Source: Pseudo-nitzschia pungens (lineage: Eukaryota > Bacillariophyta > Bacillariophyceae > Bacillariales > Bacillariaceae). Taken from it: a stretch of DNA of 64,000 bases. Location: assembly GCA_037355855.1 (NCBI GenBank), contig CM074760.1:2472501-2536500 (forward strand). The letters run 5' to 3'. The translations under genes and the position numbers were made by a program. The notes under the pieces were generated by a model that was not told the origin of the DNA, searched no databases, and worked only from the letters and a program-made list of their open reading frames with translations. This document shows, piece after piece, positions 54,828 through 64,000 of the stretch. Each line of letters opens with the position of its first letter. Within the stretch, counting starts at the first letter, position 1.

Positions 54828-56693
54828 TCATTTCGTTCGTAGTTTAGAATTAAAAATTATCTGCTCATCATCCTTTGCCTGAGACGGATTCAATTTTTTT
54901 TTGTTCAGCAGATCCTTCAATTTCTTTGCGACACCGGCGCTTTTTGTGGTCGATCCCCATTTCTTCTTAGACAAAACGGAGCTACTTCGTGTGGGGAGGG
55001 GTGATACAAGAGTTCTGAAAAAAAAATTCCAAAAGGCTCCGAACTTTGTATCTTTTTTCCAGTAAAGATACATTGTGTGGTTGCCCCGTGCGATCGAATG
55101 CCCCCAGAGAAGTTCTCCGCTCTTCAAAACCTCGGGATGTTTCCGTAGGCTCACATTATTCCAATCCGCCCTCATGTTCGGCAAGAGAAGGATTCGGGAT
55201 GTGTTCACGCTCACAATATTAATGTGCTGATCTTCCTCAATGTTCTGTACGCCGATCTTGCGGTGGTATGGGGTGTTGTTTTGATAAGAATACACGTAGT
55301 TCGATAGAGAAACGTCCTCGTGGGGTATTGTCCATTGGTCTCTAGGGCAATCGTTGCTCGAAATATAGGTTGCTAGATCAACCGAACAGAAATTCAGTTC
55401 TCCACTCATATAAGAAGGGCCGCTGAGAGGTAGCGGACAGGGATGATCAAAGGTATGGTTGACTGCACAGTTCGTCGCTGGAAACTCGACTCCGCCGTAT
55501 ACGCGTCGAATCGGTCCGACACTTGATGAAGGATGACTATCGATTGTTTGCTCTTGCAAACGCTTTTGCTGTTCATTGTGGACACCATCGAACCAATCGA
55601 AGAAATGGGGAGTCATTAATAGCAAGTCCGAATCGACTTTGAAGACATAGTCTATAGGTCTAGAGACAACTGCCCGGGAGTTGTATTCGTTCGCCACAAG
55701 ACTCGCAAATTTGAACCAGGTCGTCATTTTCCCATCGAACTGATTTTCCCGAATATTCAGGTAGACCGTTCCAGGTTCGCGAAGATCCGGATCTGGGACA
55801 CTCAGAGTTGTGGCGTTCTTCTCGTCGTAGGGCAGAAGCATGTCGCGGAAATCGGTTATGGATTCATTCAGGATGAGCGGTGGGACACTTTTGGTATCGT
55901 TTTTATGGCCAGCGATGAAGAAGACGTATACCATTTGACACTTGGCCTGTATTTGCTCGTCGCAAATGAACTCGTGGAAAGAACAGATTCGATCGTCGTA
56001 TTCGGAATGATTTGTTCCGTTGGAATGGTTTTTTGTAAAGTAGGTTCGCTTTTGATTGTCAAAGTTGAGATAGGTTCTGCGCAAGAGATTTCGTCGTCGG
56101 ATTTCATGCGACGAACTTGTAGATGGAATGCCCCATAGAAATACGGGCTTCCTATTTTTGCCATGGCTGGAGTTCTTTCGATTGCCGTCACTGCCCAGTG
56201 TATCACCTTTCTTACTGCTTGCTCGGCAAAAAATTGAGTCGTAAGCATCTCTTGATTTGGAGGCCCCGCGAAGGAAGTCTTCTGAACTATCATTGTCCAC
56301 ACCATTCCTTTCTTCCCCTGGAGAGAAAACACTACTCCCTCTTCGATTTCTACCAGGGTCGATTGCACTAAGCGCGAGGTACTCAAAGGAAAGAATGCCT
56401 ATCCAAGACACTACAACAGTCACTACAATCAGGCCTGTCACGACTCGTTTCTTCACATCATTGCTACGTCTTGGAGCGTATTTTCGATACGGATTTTTGG
56501 TTTTTGTGTCGTGTTTTTCGCAATTGCCACTGTACGTAATAGGATTGGGAGCATATTGATGATCCTGCTTTTGTTTTCTTGCCCCTTGTCGTGAAACTAA
56601 GGGCGACTCGGAGGTCAAAACAACGCTTTCCATGCTGGTGGCAGAATGTTCCAGATTTCGACCGTATTCTGCCTTAGCTTTGGCCAACGGCAC
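54828..56693 (-). CDS. GT31-like type II glycosyltransferase
   Basis: Golgi-type glycosyltransferase of 621 residues, acceptor unknown. A basic cytosolic N-terminus of about 80 residues is followed by a single anchor at about 84-108 (VVTGLIVVTVVVSWIGILSF) and a stem. The luminal domain starts at about 183 with KPVFLWGIPSTSSSHEIRR and RRNLLRRTYLNF, comparable to the R-R-x-x-I-R-x-T-W region of beta-1,3-galactosyltransferases. FKFASLVANEYN precedes the DxD-type metal site at 354-356 (DYVFKVDSDLLLM), then GPSYMSGELNFCSVDLATYI and PHEDVSLSNYVYS, the latter matching the family EDV motif. At least six NxS/T sites lie in the luminal part. The C-terminal tail is basic and Lys/Asn-rich. The ATG at 56693 is the only good start. 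No intron. Family call rests on motif order. Confidence 0.78.
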   Translation of the reverse strand: MPLAKAKAEYGRNLEHSATSMESVVLTSESPLVSRQGARKQKQDHQYAPNPITYSGNCEKHDTKTKNPYRKYAPRRSNDVKKRVVTGLIVVTVVVSWIGILSFEYLALSAIDPGRNRRGSSVFSPGEERNGVDNDSSEDFLRGASKSRDAYDSIFCRASSKKGDTLGSDGNRKNSSHGKNRKPVFLWGIPSTSSSHEIRRRNLLRRTYLNFDNQKRTYFTKNHSNGTNHSEYDDRICSFHEFICDEQIQAKCQMVYVFFIAGHKNDTKSVPPLILNESITDFRDMLLPYDEKNATTLSVPDPDLREPGTVYLNIRENQFDGKMTTWFKFASLVANEYNSRAVVSRPIDYVFKVDSDLLLMTPHFFDWFDGVHNEQQKRLQEQTIDSHPSSSVGPIRRVYGGVEFPATNCAVNHTFDHPCPLPLSGPSYMSGELNFCSVDLATYISSNDCPRDQWTIPHEDVSLSNYVYSYQNNTPYHRKIGVQNIEEDQHINIVSVNTSRILLLPNMRADWNNVSLRKHPEVLKSGELLWGHSIARGNHTMYLYWKKDTKFGAFWNFFFRTLVSPLPTRSSSVLSKKKWGSTTKSAGVAKKLKDLLNKKKLNPSQAKDDEQIIFNSKLRTK

Positions 56694-58421
56694 CTACTGC
56701 TCTGTACAATTTGTTTTTTGCATCAAGCAAAGTTACACATATTATCGCAACCGGTTCCAGCGGAGCGATTGAGTGAATAAATACTACGTAAGGAATAATG
56801 ATAGAAGCTGTGCCGACAAGGATGCTATTCGATGTGAAAGAGCCGACCCAACCAGATGGATGCGAGGAAGAGTGACTGGACGGAGAAATGGTTGCGTCGG
56901 TTTGATCATTTTTTGGGCCTATTTTTTGGGCGGTGCAGGCCGCGAGTCACGAGCCAAAAGCCACGAATATTTTTTTAAAAATAAACTCACCGCTGTCAGA
57001 GCTATTAGCTAGGTCTCGGGTCATCTGAACTCGGAAAACAGTTGCGGTAAGACCTTAAGGTTACGTACGAGTAAGTTTACGGTGCACCGTGACCAATACG
57101 AGGTCCAAGTACGTACGTACGGTACGAACCGCATGTTCGATTCGACAATTCTGTTGACACGGTTGCATTATTTGCATGATATCGTGATATTATTATCATC
57201 ATCTGATCTATGATAGCATCAAATGTAATGCGTGATGAGTGATGAATCAGGCGTCATGACCCCCATTGTGAAAAGTGAATAAGAACAAACAACTGTAGTG
57301 TATCCAACTGTCAATAGGACATGACGTGTTTTGTGTTTTATGTTTTGATCTACTGTAGCATTTCAGGTGCTTTTTTTTATGTTGGAAAGGGGATGATACG
57401 TAGTTCTTGTAGTTGTATCGTGTCCTTCGTCGAAGACGACTACCAAACAAAAGTCTACAGTGGTAAAAGGGTTCTGCCCTGCTGCGCTCCGCATATTGTC
57501 GCAAGAGTCAGACTTGATCCGTTCAGAATGACGTACCTACTAACTACACACTTGAAATCTTGGTGTTTTCAAAGCAACAAGCATGATTCTAATCTGTGCT
57601 AAGAAGTGAATATGTCGCTTATCAAACGGTTACGAGAGCAAAAGTACTGCGATAGGTGATGCGTTGGGTAGCTGATTTTATGATAATGGCAACTGAAGGA
57701 AAAATGCGATGGATAAGGAAAGAGGACAGGAAATGTTCACATGCGCGGGGACTCAACACCACAAACGGATTGAATTCTTCTTAATGATGCCAACAAAATC
57801 GCGTCAAGAATCAGTATACGCAGAAAAACTCTCCCAACGCAAAAGAACTCCCCCAACGCAAGTATGGGTTGATATACCTGTCTCCTACAAGTGACTCCTC
57901 TGGCACCGAGCTCAAACAATTCGTCGCATTGAAAGTCGATTTGTTCACCAAAATTGTTGTTTATGTGGGAGAAACGGCGCACAAAGAACTGTATCCATTC
58001 CAAAAAGGCACTACGGGCGCTAGATTAGCGAGAAAGTATAAATCATATAGTTATTGTCGGTTCCGATAAGGGTACGGGCAATCAATCATCCACCCACTTC
58101 GTAGGTTTGAAAGCAGGAATTGAATTCTCGTGGAAAATGAAAATGGTCGCTTTTCTCTTCCTTTTTGCTTTTTTGTAGCATGTTGTTGTGTTGAAGTTTG
58201 TGCTAGCTTTACGTCTGTATATACAGTGGGATACATTTAGCTCGGTGCGCGTCGGATAGATGGTTAGTCGTGACGCTTCCATTTCGTTGGTCTCGAACCG
58301 GAGTCGGGATCGGAATCGGAAGCAGTGTTGTGGACAAGAACAATGGTGCAGTGGATTGCTGTGTGATTCCATAAAGTGTAATCGAACACGACACAATCGA
58401 GCAGTATCTCGGGCTGCCTCA
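56694..58421. other. Intergenic region without supported gene
   Basis: Holds TAAGACCTTAAGGTTACG and GTACGTACGTACGGTACG words at about 57,040-57,125. ORFs in 57,700-58,400 overlap in opposing frames and show no domain. Nothing else is supported. Confidence 0.45.
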
Positions 58422-58964
58422 TCATGAAATATCCACTCCATTAGCTCCCACCTCGTAGACTTTGTCATCGCCGTTCTCGTTCTTATTTTTTGGTTCCTTG
58501 GTTTCTTCTTTTTTTGTCGGAAGGAGCACCACGACCTTCCTCGGCTTTCCATCCTTGTCGAAAACTTTCTCGTAATCGGCATCGATGTCGGCACCTTCGG
58601 CAGCATATGTGAACTTGAGGGCTTCCAGGCTCAGGCCTTGATCTGGATGGCAATTTAGGCTCTGACACGCCATGACGTACATTTCCTTCGAGAGTTTCGA
58701 GCTTTCGTCGTCGCCACTATCGTTCGTTGCGATCTGGAGGGCTGCTAGTTCGTTATACCTGAGTCTACCGTCCCCGTCCACGTCGAAGTGTTCGAAGAGA
58801 ATCCTGACCTTGTCCCGAAAGCCTTCCGCAAAGGACAGAGTAGCATTCTCGTTTTCTTTCAGGGCTTTGAACAAGGGTTCCATTTGGGGTTCCACTCCAC
58901 CGCTTTCGGCGGTGGCATCCGCTGCACCATCGAATTCCTTCTTTGTACTACTATCTCCGCTCAT
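58422..58964 (-). CDS. EF-hand calcium-binding protein
   Basis: A small soluble Ca-binding protein of 180 residues from the ATG at 58964 (MSGDSSTKKEF); the ATG at 58997 adds 11 residues. One canonical EF-hand is visible: entering helix KVRILFEHF, loop DVDGDGRLRYNE at about 61-72 with Asp at 1, 3 and 5, Arg at 7 and Glu at 12, and exiting helix LAALQIA. A second, degenerate helix-loop-helix follows (CHPDQGLSLEALKFTYAAEG) lacking the acidic loop. The C-terminus is Lys/Glu/Asn-rich. With only one functional loop it may dimerise or pair with the degenerate hand. The role is unknown. It lies convergent with nothing nearby; the retrotransposon starts about 0.6-1 kb upstream on the other strand. Confidence 0.85.
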   Translation of the reverse strand: MSGDSSTKKEFDGAADATAESGGVEPQMEPLFKALKENENATLSFAEGFRDKVRILFEHFDVDGDGRLRYNELAALQIATNDSGDDESSKLSKEMYVMACQSLNCHPDQGLSLEALKFTYAAEGADIDADYEKVFDKDGKPRKVVVLLPTKKEETKEPKNKNENGDDKVYEVGANGVDIS

Positions 58965-59499
58965 GGTAATCGCAACAAGCCACCTATTAGTATGCAAATA
59001 GAATTCGGTATGGATTCCTAGATATGTTTTCTTGTGTACACTTTGTTGATGATAATATCCGGTACTTTGTGCTGTATTTGGGTTCGTTTCCCTACTCCCA
59101 ACAGAATAACTGAGTGAAACAAAAATTTGGAATGAATCATCGGCCGATTGAATTTGGTGATGATTACGAAGTAAGGTTAACCTTACTAGTTACTACGTAC
59201 GAAGTAAGATTTACTGTACGGTATGATAATGATGATGGCCAACACTCTGATTTTGACAAGACATACAGATTTTCCGGGTGGACGGATGGACGGGACAGAT
59301 TGGTGCTGGCCAAGTTTTTGTTGTGAAATTGTACCGTGATGGTTACGTACTCGTACGGTAGGAATGATGATGATAAAAGGACAAAGGACGTCCAAAAAAT
59401 CAAAAACCAACAACAGTTAATTTTTACGGTACCTACCGTACCTACCGGTAATTATCGTTGAGTGAGCATACTAGAATCGTGCCCCTATGTTGGAATATA
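58965..59499. other. Intergenic region without supported gene
   Basis: Between the EF-hand gene and the retrotransposon leader. GTAAGGTTAACCTTACTAG and ACGAAGTAAGATTTACTGTAC words lie near 59,171-59,220; ACGGTACCTACCGTACCTACCGG near 59,427-59,449. No gene. Confidence 0.5.
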
Positions 59500-59705
59500 T
59501 CTCGATTCACATACATCGATGCGTACTTACATATAATATGAAACATATGACAGCCGAAGAAACGTATGACACCTCACCACAGCCACAAGATGTCCACCAA
59601 TCATATCTAAGCTACATGGAGGGATGTCAAGACAGATGTCGGACATGGACATTATCAGCCATCCACATGAAAGGATTGTCCCTAGATTGACAATCCGATG
59701 GTGTC

Positions 59706-59801
59706 ATACTTTTCTCTTTTATCTAATCAATAGGACCATTTACATCGTTCTTTCAGGTTTCGTAGAATTCTCTACTGTTTCAACATAAAAGAGAAAAGTA
59801 T
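59706..59801 (+). repeat. Perfect 17-bp inverted repeat in the retrotransposon leader
   Basis: ATACTTTTCTCTTTTAT (59,706-59,722) and ATAAAAGAGAAAAGTAT (59,785-59,801) are exact reverse complements with 62 bp between them. In RNA they could form a long stem upstream of the gag start. It might serve a regulatory role in the LTR or leader, but that is inference. Confidence 0.8.
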
Positions 59802-59953
59802 CGGTATCAGATCGATTACAAATCTCTGAATAGAAGTGTCACCATAGACATCCCGTTACTTTGTGTGTTGAGTCGACACTCACCAGAATCCTCCACACAA
59901 GCAACAACAACACAGGTAAGCCGTTGCAGTAGACACAGCGTCCTCCGGCAACC

Positions 59954-62900
59954 ATGGACAAGCTGTCATCGAACCGTGGAGGGGACAACAACAGTAACAA
60001 GCCCTACCAGTCGAACAAGACAAGCAAGAATCGGTCAAGGAACCGAAACAAGAGCACAAACCCCGGAACAAGCACCGGAGGAAAGTTCAGTGGATTGAAC
60101 CAAGATGAACTCAAGGGACTCGTAATTACCGGGTCAAACTCTCAACAATATGATAGACTGTTTGAGGCAATTAAAGTGGTGGCCGGACAAAAGAATTCGA
60201 AAGTCAGGGGAACCCTACTAACCATGAACGTCCTCGAGGAGACTGATTTTGCGCCAGCAATGCCAGAGGAAAAAGAATACACCATAACTGTGGATGGTAC
60301 CCCCAAGATTGACACAAGGAAGCAAACCTTGCTTACCACACTGTGGGCTGAAAAGGTCAAGAACTCAGTCAAGCACTATGACAAGTACACCGAAGATCTG
60401 AAGGCGCTGTTCTCAATGGTGGAGGGTCAAATCAGTGCAGGAGTGAGAGAACATCTCAAGTCACTTGACCAATGGTCAGATATCGAAAGCAACCAGGACA
60501 CGATCCAACTGATCAAACACTTACGAGAATATTGTTATCGAGACAATGGCACCAGGGTCCATCCAATGCTGGATGCAGCACAGAAGATTCTAAAGTTTTT
60601 CCAGTGCAGACAGGATGGCACCAAGGAAGCCGCGGATTTCGTCGAAGAGACCAAGGCACGGTTCGATGTCATGCAGTCAGCCGGCATTCGGATCGAGTCA
60701 AAGTCAATGACTGAGTACATCCTAAAAAAATCCACACCCAGGATCACCTACAACGAGTATCTAGCATTAACAGACGACAAGAAGGCGCCATATCGTGAGG
60801 CAGTAAAACACACACTCATTGGAGTCATTACAGCCAACGGCGCCAACATCAAGAACTACAGAAACTTACCAGGAGTCCTAAAAGACAATTACAGCCTCGG
60901 GACGGACGTATACCCAACAAGTGGGCCAAAAGCGCTCGAACTTATGAACCAATACAAGTCCAATAAGTCGTCCCAGAAGAGCCCCACCACAAGCGGAGGC
61001 GGTGACCAACATGCCACACACGCAGACAGGAAGTCGCCAACCCAAGACAGTAATGAGCGATCAGAGAAGACAACCGAAGGAACATCCTTTGTTACCAAAG
61101 GAGTGGAAGAGGAACCGAAGGACGAGAAAGAAGCAGAACCCGTGAAGCAAGCAACACAGGCGCTAATGAATGGAATCCTTGAGGCGGATGACGGAGAGGA
61201 ATTGTGCTTTGTATCAAACGGAGTATGCGAGACAGGACAACACCCGGAAGAGGGCAGGAGTGTTGGGCGCATACGCGCCTGTGAACCTGATGAACACTGG
61301 CAGAGCGAGCCGGTTGAGCGAATCCTATCACAATCAAATGGCCGTGTGAACCCCAACTGGATACTCCTGGACAGCCAAGCAACATGCAACTGTGTTGCCA
61401 ATCCAAAACTCCTCAAGAATATTCGACCACACCCCAACGGCGGGCGGGTGCGCATCCACTGTAACGCAGGCTCAGTCCTTGTTGACATGGTAGGAGACCT
61501 GCCGGGATTTGGCACCGTGTGGTACCAAGAAGGGGGTCTGGCAAATGTGTTATCCCTCGGCCTAGTGTCCGACTCGTACCGGGTCACCCTCGACACGTCC
61601 GTCGCACAATCCTTCTTTGTGCACAAAGAGGATGGAACCACGAGGCGCTTTGATCGATCAGCATGTGGCCTGTATTTTGCAGACATAACAACAACCGAGG
61701 AGACCATCCTCAACATCACCACGGTCAGTGGAAAGAAACAAACATATTCGGACCTTGATTTGCGACGGGCCGAAAAGGCCCGAAAACTGCAAGATAGCCT
61801 GGGTTTTCCAAGTGATAGAGACTTCCTCCACATGGTTGACAATAACCTCATTGCCAACTGTCCGGTATCCCGACGAGACGTGCTCATGGCGCGAGATATA
61901 TTCGGGGTAAACACCAGTGTCGTTAAGGGCAAGACAGTCCGACAACAACCGAGGCACGTTCGGGAGGATATCTCCCCCGTCCCAGCAAGAATCCTGCGCC
62001 AATACCAAAGCGTCACCCTATGTGTTGACGTGTTTCATGTCAATGGAATCAAGTTCTTTCGGACAATCTCTCGACATCTCTACTTTCGGACGAGCCGTGT
62101 ATTGCCAGACGCCTCACAAGCAACGCTTCTCAGCACCATCACCACCGTGATTGGGATATATCGATCTCGAGGTTTCACGGTGACTCAGGTCTGGGGAGAC
62201 AATGAGTTCAACTGCCTTCAGGATGATCTCCTCAAACTACAGCCACCAGTGGCCTTTCATGCTGTCGCACCCAACGAGCACCAACCCGACATCGAGCGCG
62301 ACAATCGCACCACTCGTGACCGAGTGCGAACCACCTTCGCGTCCCTTCCGTTCAAGCGTATCCCACCGAGAATGATGATAGAACTGGTTAATGGGGTAAC
62401 ATTCCACCTGAATAACTGGTGTAACCGAGTAGGAGTGTCTCGAACCATGCCGCCCAGACAAATCATGACAGGGACCCGACTTGACGCCCGAAAACACTGT
62501 CGGTTTCAATTCGGCGATTATGTCCTCGGACACGAAGAGGCAGGGGACAACTCCCTGGACGTTAGAGCGCGAGATGCGATATACTTGCGACCAACTGGCG
62601 ATGTACAAGGCGCAATGTTTTTATTTGACCTCAAAACCGAGCGGCGAATTCGCCGGAGAACAGCGACTCTGGCACACATGACCGACACAGTGATAGCGCG
62701 TGTGGAACAGATCGCCAAGAACATGAAGGCACCAATCGGACTCACCTTTGGAGATGCCCAGGGGCACTCGACCATTCTCGACATCGAAACCGACTCCATT
62801 GCAAGCGACGAGGATGATTCTGACGAGGAATACTCATTGTCAACGACAAGAACTGAGTCTGACCTGGAGGACTATGATGAGGAGAGCTCTTTAGAATCCA

Positions 62901-64000
62901 GCAAGAACTCAAATTATAACGATACCGAGTTTATCGACGGCACAACGAGTGGCGTACAAGATAGTGGACCGGGTACAGGCGGGACCGACACAGCGCACGC
63001 CGAGCCCCGAGACACCACCAATGCCGATGGGATCCATAGTGCAACCGTCGCCGGCACGACAACGGACCAACCCAACTGTCGGGATCACGAGACGGACACC
63101 ACAGTCCCGTCTGCTTCATATGAGCCCAACGGATGCGACAACCGTGGACACGACACGCTACCGAAACTCGAGGATCAGCACGACGCTGATGGAGACGAGT
63201 CAGTTGCAGACAGCACTCATAGTACGAACACAGTTGACAACCAATCCAACAGTGGGGACGATACCAACACCACCACCGACAATGGGCACCACATGGAGCT
63301 GAGACCAAGGGTAAGTCGAACCCACAACAAGTATAGTGAGGCGGATGGCTACGCGTCAACAGTGCATCATCGCCTCGCCACCACCATATCCGAACCAACA
63401 GGATCGTTCTTTTCTGGTGGGCTATCCAACGCCGTGCGAGCTATCTCACGAACTCATGAGCGCTACATGTTTGTTGCAAATGCAATCGGCGAGTACAATA
63501 ACATTGATGCGACGCTTGTGACTAGGCAGTACGGGATCAAGGCTGGTCTGAAGCTGTTCGGAGCGGCCGGTGTGGACGCTGTCCTCAAGGAACTCAAGCA
63601 ACTACACGATCGGAAGGTAGTGACACCTGTACACATCCGAACGATGTCGCGGGAGGAGATCCAAAAAGCGCTCCCGTACCTCATGTTCTTGAAACGTAAG
63701 CGATGCGGGAAGATTAAGGCCAGGGGGTGTGCCGACGGCCGAAGCCAACGTGACTATATCGCCCGAGAAGACACCTACTCGCCAACGGTTTCCTTACATG
63801 CGCTCATGTTGACTTGCGTTATTGATGCAATTGAGGGTCGGGACGTAGCTACAGCCGACATACCGGGGGCATTTCTACAGACACCAATGCCCGAGGGAGA
63901 AATAGTGCATATACGCCTGGACGGGGCAATGGCAGAGATCCTCAGCAAGATTGATCCTGGTCTCTACAAGCCGTATGTAATAAATCAGCGAGGCACCAAG
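59954..64000 (+). CDS. Ty1/copia Gag-Pol polyprotein (gag, protease, integrase, reverse transcriptase start), partial
   Basis: One open frame of 1,349 codons with no stop to the window edge, read codon by codon. Gag occupies roughly the first 440 residues (helical, TLWAEKVKNSVKHYDKYTED region). I see no CCHC zinc knuckle. Protease: WILLDSQATCN, with Asp473 in a DSQ context instead of the usual D[ST]G. Integrase: FLHMVDNNLIANCPVS in the zinc-binding position, then Asp692 (CVDVFHVNG), Asp749 (VWGDNEF) and Glu781 (PDIERDNRTT) as the catalytic triad. An acidic Asp/Thr/Ser-rich linker follows. Reverse transcriptase begins at about 1,240 (LPYLMFLKRKRCGKIKARGC, REDTYSPTVSLHALM), and Asp1302 in TADIPGAFLQTP is its first catalytic Asp. 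The order protease-integrase-RT defines copia. The rest of RT and RNase H lie outside the window. The start ATG at 59954 is the first plausible one (MDKLSSNRGG). Confidence 0.95.
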   Translation, partial: MDKLSSNRGGDNNSNKPYQSNKTSKNRSRNRNKSTNPGTSTGGKFSGLNQDELKGLVITGSNSQQYDRLFEAIKVVAGQKNSKVRGTLLTMNVLEETDFAPAMPEEKEYTITVDGTPKIDTRKQTLLTTLWAEKVKNSVKHYDKYTEDLKALFSMVEGQISAGVREHLKSLDQWSDIESNQDTIQLIKHLREYCYRDNGTRVHPMLDAAQKILKFFQCRQDGTKEAADFVEETKARFDVMQSAGIRIESKSMTEYILKKSTPRITYNEYLALTDDKKAPYREAVKHTLIGVITANGANIKNYRNLPGVLKDNYSLGTDVYPTSGPKALELMNQYKSNKSSQKSPTTSGGGDQHATHADRKSPTQDSNERSEKTTEGTSFVTKGVEEEPKDEKEAEPVKQATQALMNGILEADDGEELCFVSNGVCETGQHPEEGRSVGRIRACEPDEHWQSEPVERILSQSNGRVNPNWILLDSQATCNCVANPKLLKNIRPHPNGGRVRIHCNAGSVLVDMVGDLPGFGTVWYQEGGLANVLSLGLVSDSYRVTLDTSVAQSFFVHKEDGTTRRFDRSACGLYFADITTTEETILNITTVSGKKQTYSDLDLRRAEKARKLQDSLGFPSDRDFLHMVDNNLIANCPVSRRDVLMARDIFGVNTSVVKGKTVRQQPRHVREDISPVPARILRQYQSVTLCVDVFHVNGIKFFRTISRHLYFRTSRVLPDASQATLLSTITTVIGIYRSRGFTVTQVWGDNEFNCLQDDLLKLQPPVAFHAVAPNEHQPDIERDNRTTRDRVRTTFASLPFKRIPPRMMIELVNGVTFHLNNWCNRVGVSRTMPPRQIMTGTRLDARKHCRFQFGDYVLGHEEAGDNSLDVRARDAIYLRPTGDVQGAMFLFDLKTERRIRRRTATLAHMTDTVIARVEQIAKNMKAPIGLTFGDAQGHSTILDIETDSIASDEDDSDEEYSLSTTRTESDLEDYDEESSLESSKNSNYNDTEFIDGTTSGVQDSGPGTGGTDTAHAEPRDTTNADGIHSATVAGTTTDQPNCRDHETDTTVPSASYEPNGCDNRGHDTLPKLEDQHDADGDESVADSTHSTNTVDNQSNSGDDTNTTTDNGHHMELRPRVSRTHNKYSEADGYASTVHHRLATTISEPTGSFFSGGLSNAVRAISRTHERYMFVANAIGEYNNIDATLVTRQYGIKAGLKLFGAAGVDAVLKELKQLHDRKVVTPVHIRTMSREEIQKALPYLMFLKRKRCGKIKARGCADGRSQRDYIAREDTYSPTVSLHALMLTCVIDAIEGRDVATADIPGAFLQTPMPEGEIVHIRLDGAMAEILSKIDPGLYKPYVINQRGTK

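Larger units (their letters stand above)
59500..64000 (+). mobile_element. Ty1/copia LTR retrotransposon, 5' part; 3' part beyond window
   Basis: The gag-pol frame starts at 59954 and the element runs past the window end. The 5' boundary is not certain: I could not place the LTR because the 3' copy is outside the window. The leader between about 59,500 and 59,950 is probably LTR plus untranslated leader. It includes a perfect 17-bp inverted repeat (ATACTTTTCTCTTTTAT at 59,706-59,722 and its complement at 59,785-59,801, 62 bp apart). No primer-binding site could be named. The uninterrupted frame suggests recent insertion. Confidence 0.9.

Noticed and set aside
60889..62016. 375-codon minus-strand ORF
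   Set aside because: It lies antisense to the intact copia gag-pol frame, which has clear protease and integrase motifs, so it is a shadow.

Overview
This window looks like nuclear DNA of a photosynthetic stramenopile, most likely a pennate diatom. The reasons are compact genes with zero or one short GT-AG intron (about 99 to 272 bp where I could place them), a leader on one membrane protease that resembles diatom bipartite plastid leaders, a TPR-like protein of a type I associate with diatoms, a Ty1/copia gag-pol of diatom style, and AT-richer intergenic DNA crowded with GTAC, TAAGGTTAC and ACTAGT words. The species assignment is inference. I saw no CRISPR, operon, bacterial gene or viral gene, and no convincing tRNA gene.

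Layout. 1-1.2 kb: the 5' part of an Asn- and Arg/Ser-rich low-complexity gene (- strand, cut by the window edge). 4.0-4.7 kb: organellar ribosomal protein bL17. 7.1-8.4 kb: TPR-like protein with an apparent 1-nt frameshift. 9.6-10.4 kb: a PAC3-like proteasome assembly chaperone. 13.4-14.9 kb: a two-exon ZIP metal transporter. 16.3-17.5 kb: SGNH/GDSL-like protein. 18.6-20.1 kb: single-pass membrane protein. 22.6-22.9 kb: tautomerase-like protein. 24.8-26.4 kb: a two-exon secreted fasciclin (FAS1) protein with DPY and Pro/Thr repeats. 28.3-31.9 kb: a two-exon armadillo-repeat protein. 33.1-39.2 kb: the TARBP1/Trm3 tRNA ribose methyltransferase (two exons). 39.4-41.9 kb: an extended-synaptotagmin-like SMP+C2 protein (two exons). 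44.6-46.7 kb: exostosin-like glycosyltransferase. 47.3-50.6 kb: a PhyH-type 2OG oxygenase fused to membrane segments, with a second ORF that is probably its frameshifted C-terminus. 52.1-54.1 kb: a signal-peptide-peptidase-like aspartyl protease. 54.8-56.7 kb: a GT31-like glycosyltransferase. 58.4-59.0 kb: EF-hand protein. 59.5 kb to the window end: a Ty1/copia retrotransposon whose 1,349-codon gag-pol frame is uninterrupted.

Between the genes lie mobile-element remnants. The clearest is a 732-bp TIR element at 23,309-24,040 with a 10-bp flanking direct repeat. A truncated relative sits at about 12,080-12,727, and a third terminus at 42,562 borders unrelated interior sequence. A second repeat family is marked by the word TTTCGGGAATCACTCA.

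The genes are ordinary single-gene eukaryotic units: translation and RNA modification, ER and lipid contact, glycosylation, metal transport and secreted adhesion-like proteins. I do not see a multi-gene system. The items most worth a second look are the frameshifted gene ends, the altered ZIP metal motif, the possible plastid SPP-like protease, the DPY/PT-rich FAS1 protein, and the intact-looking retrotransposon with its long inverted repeat in the leader.
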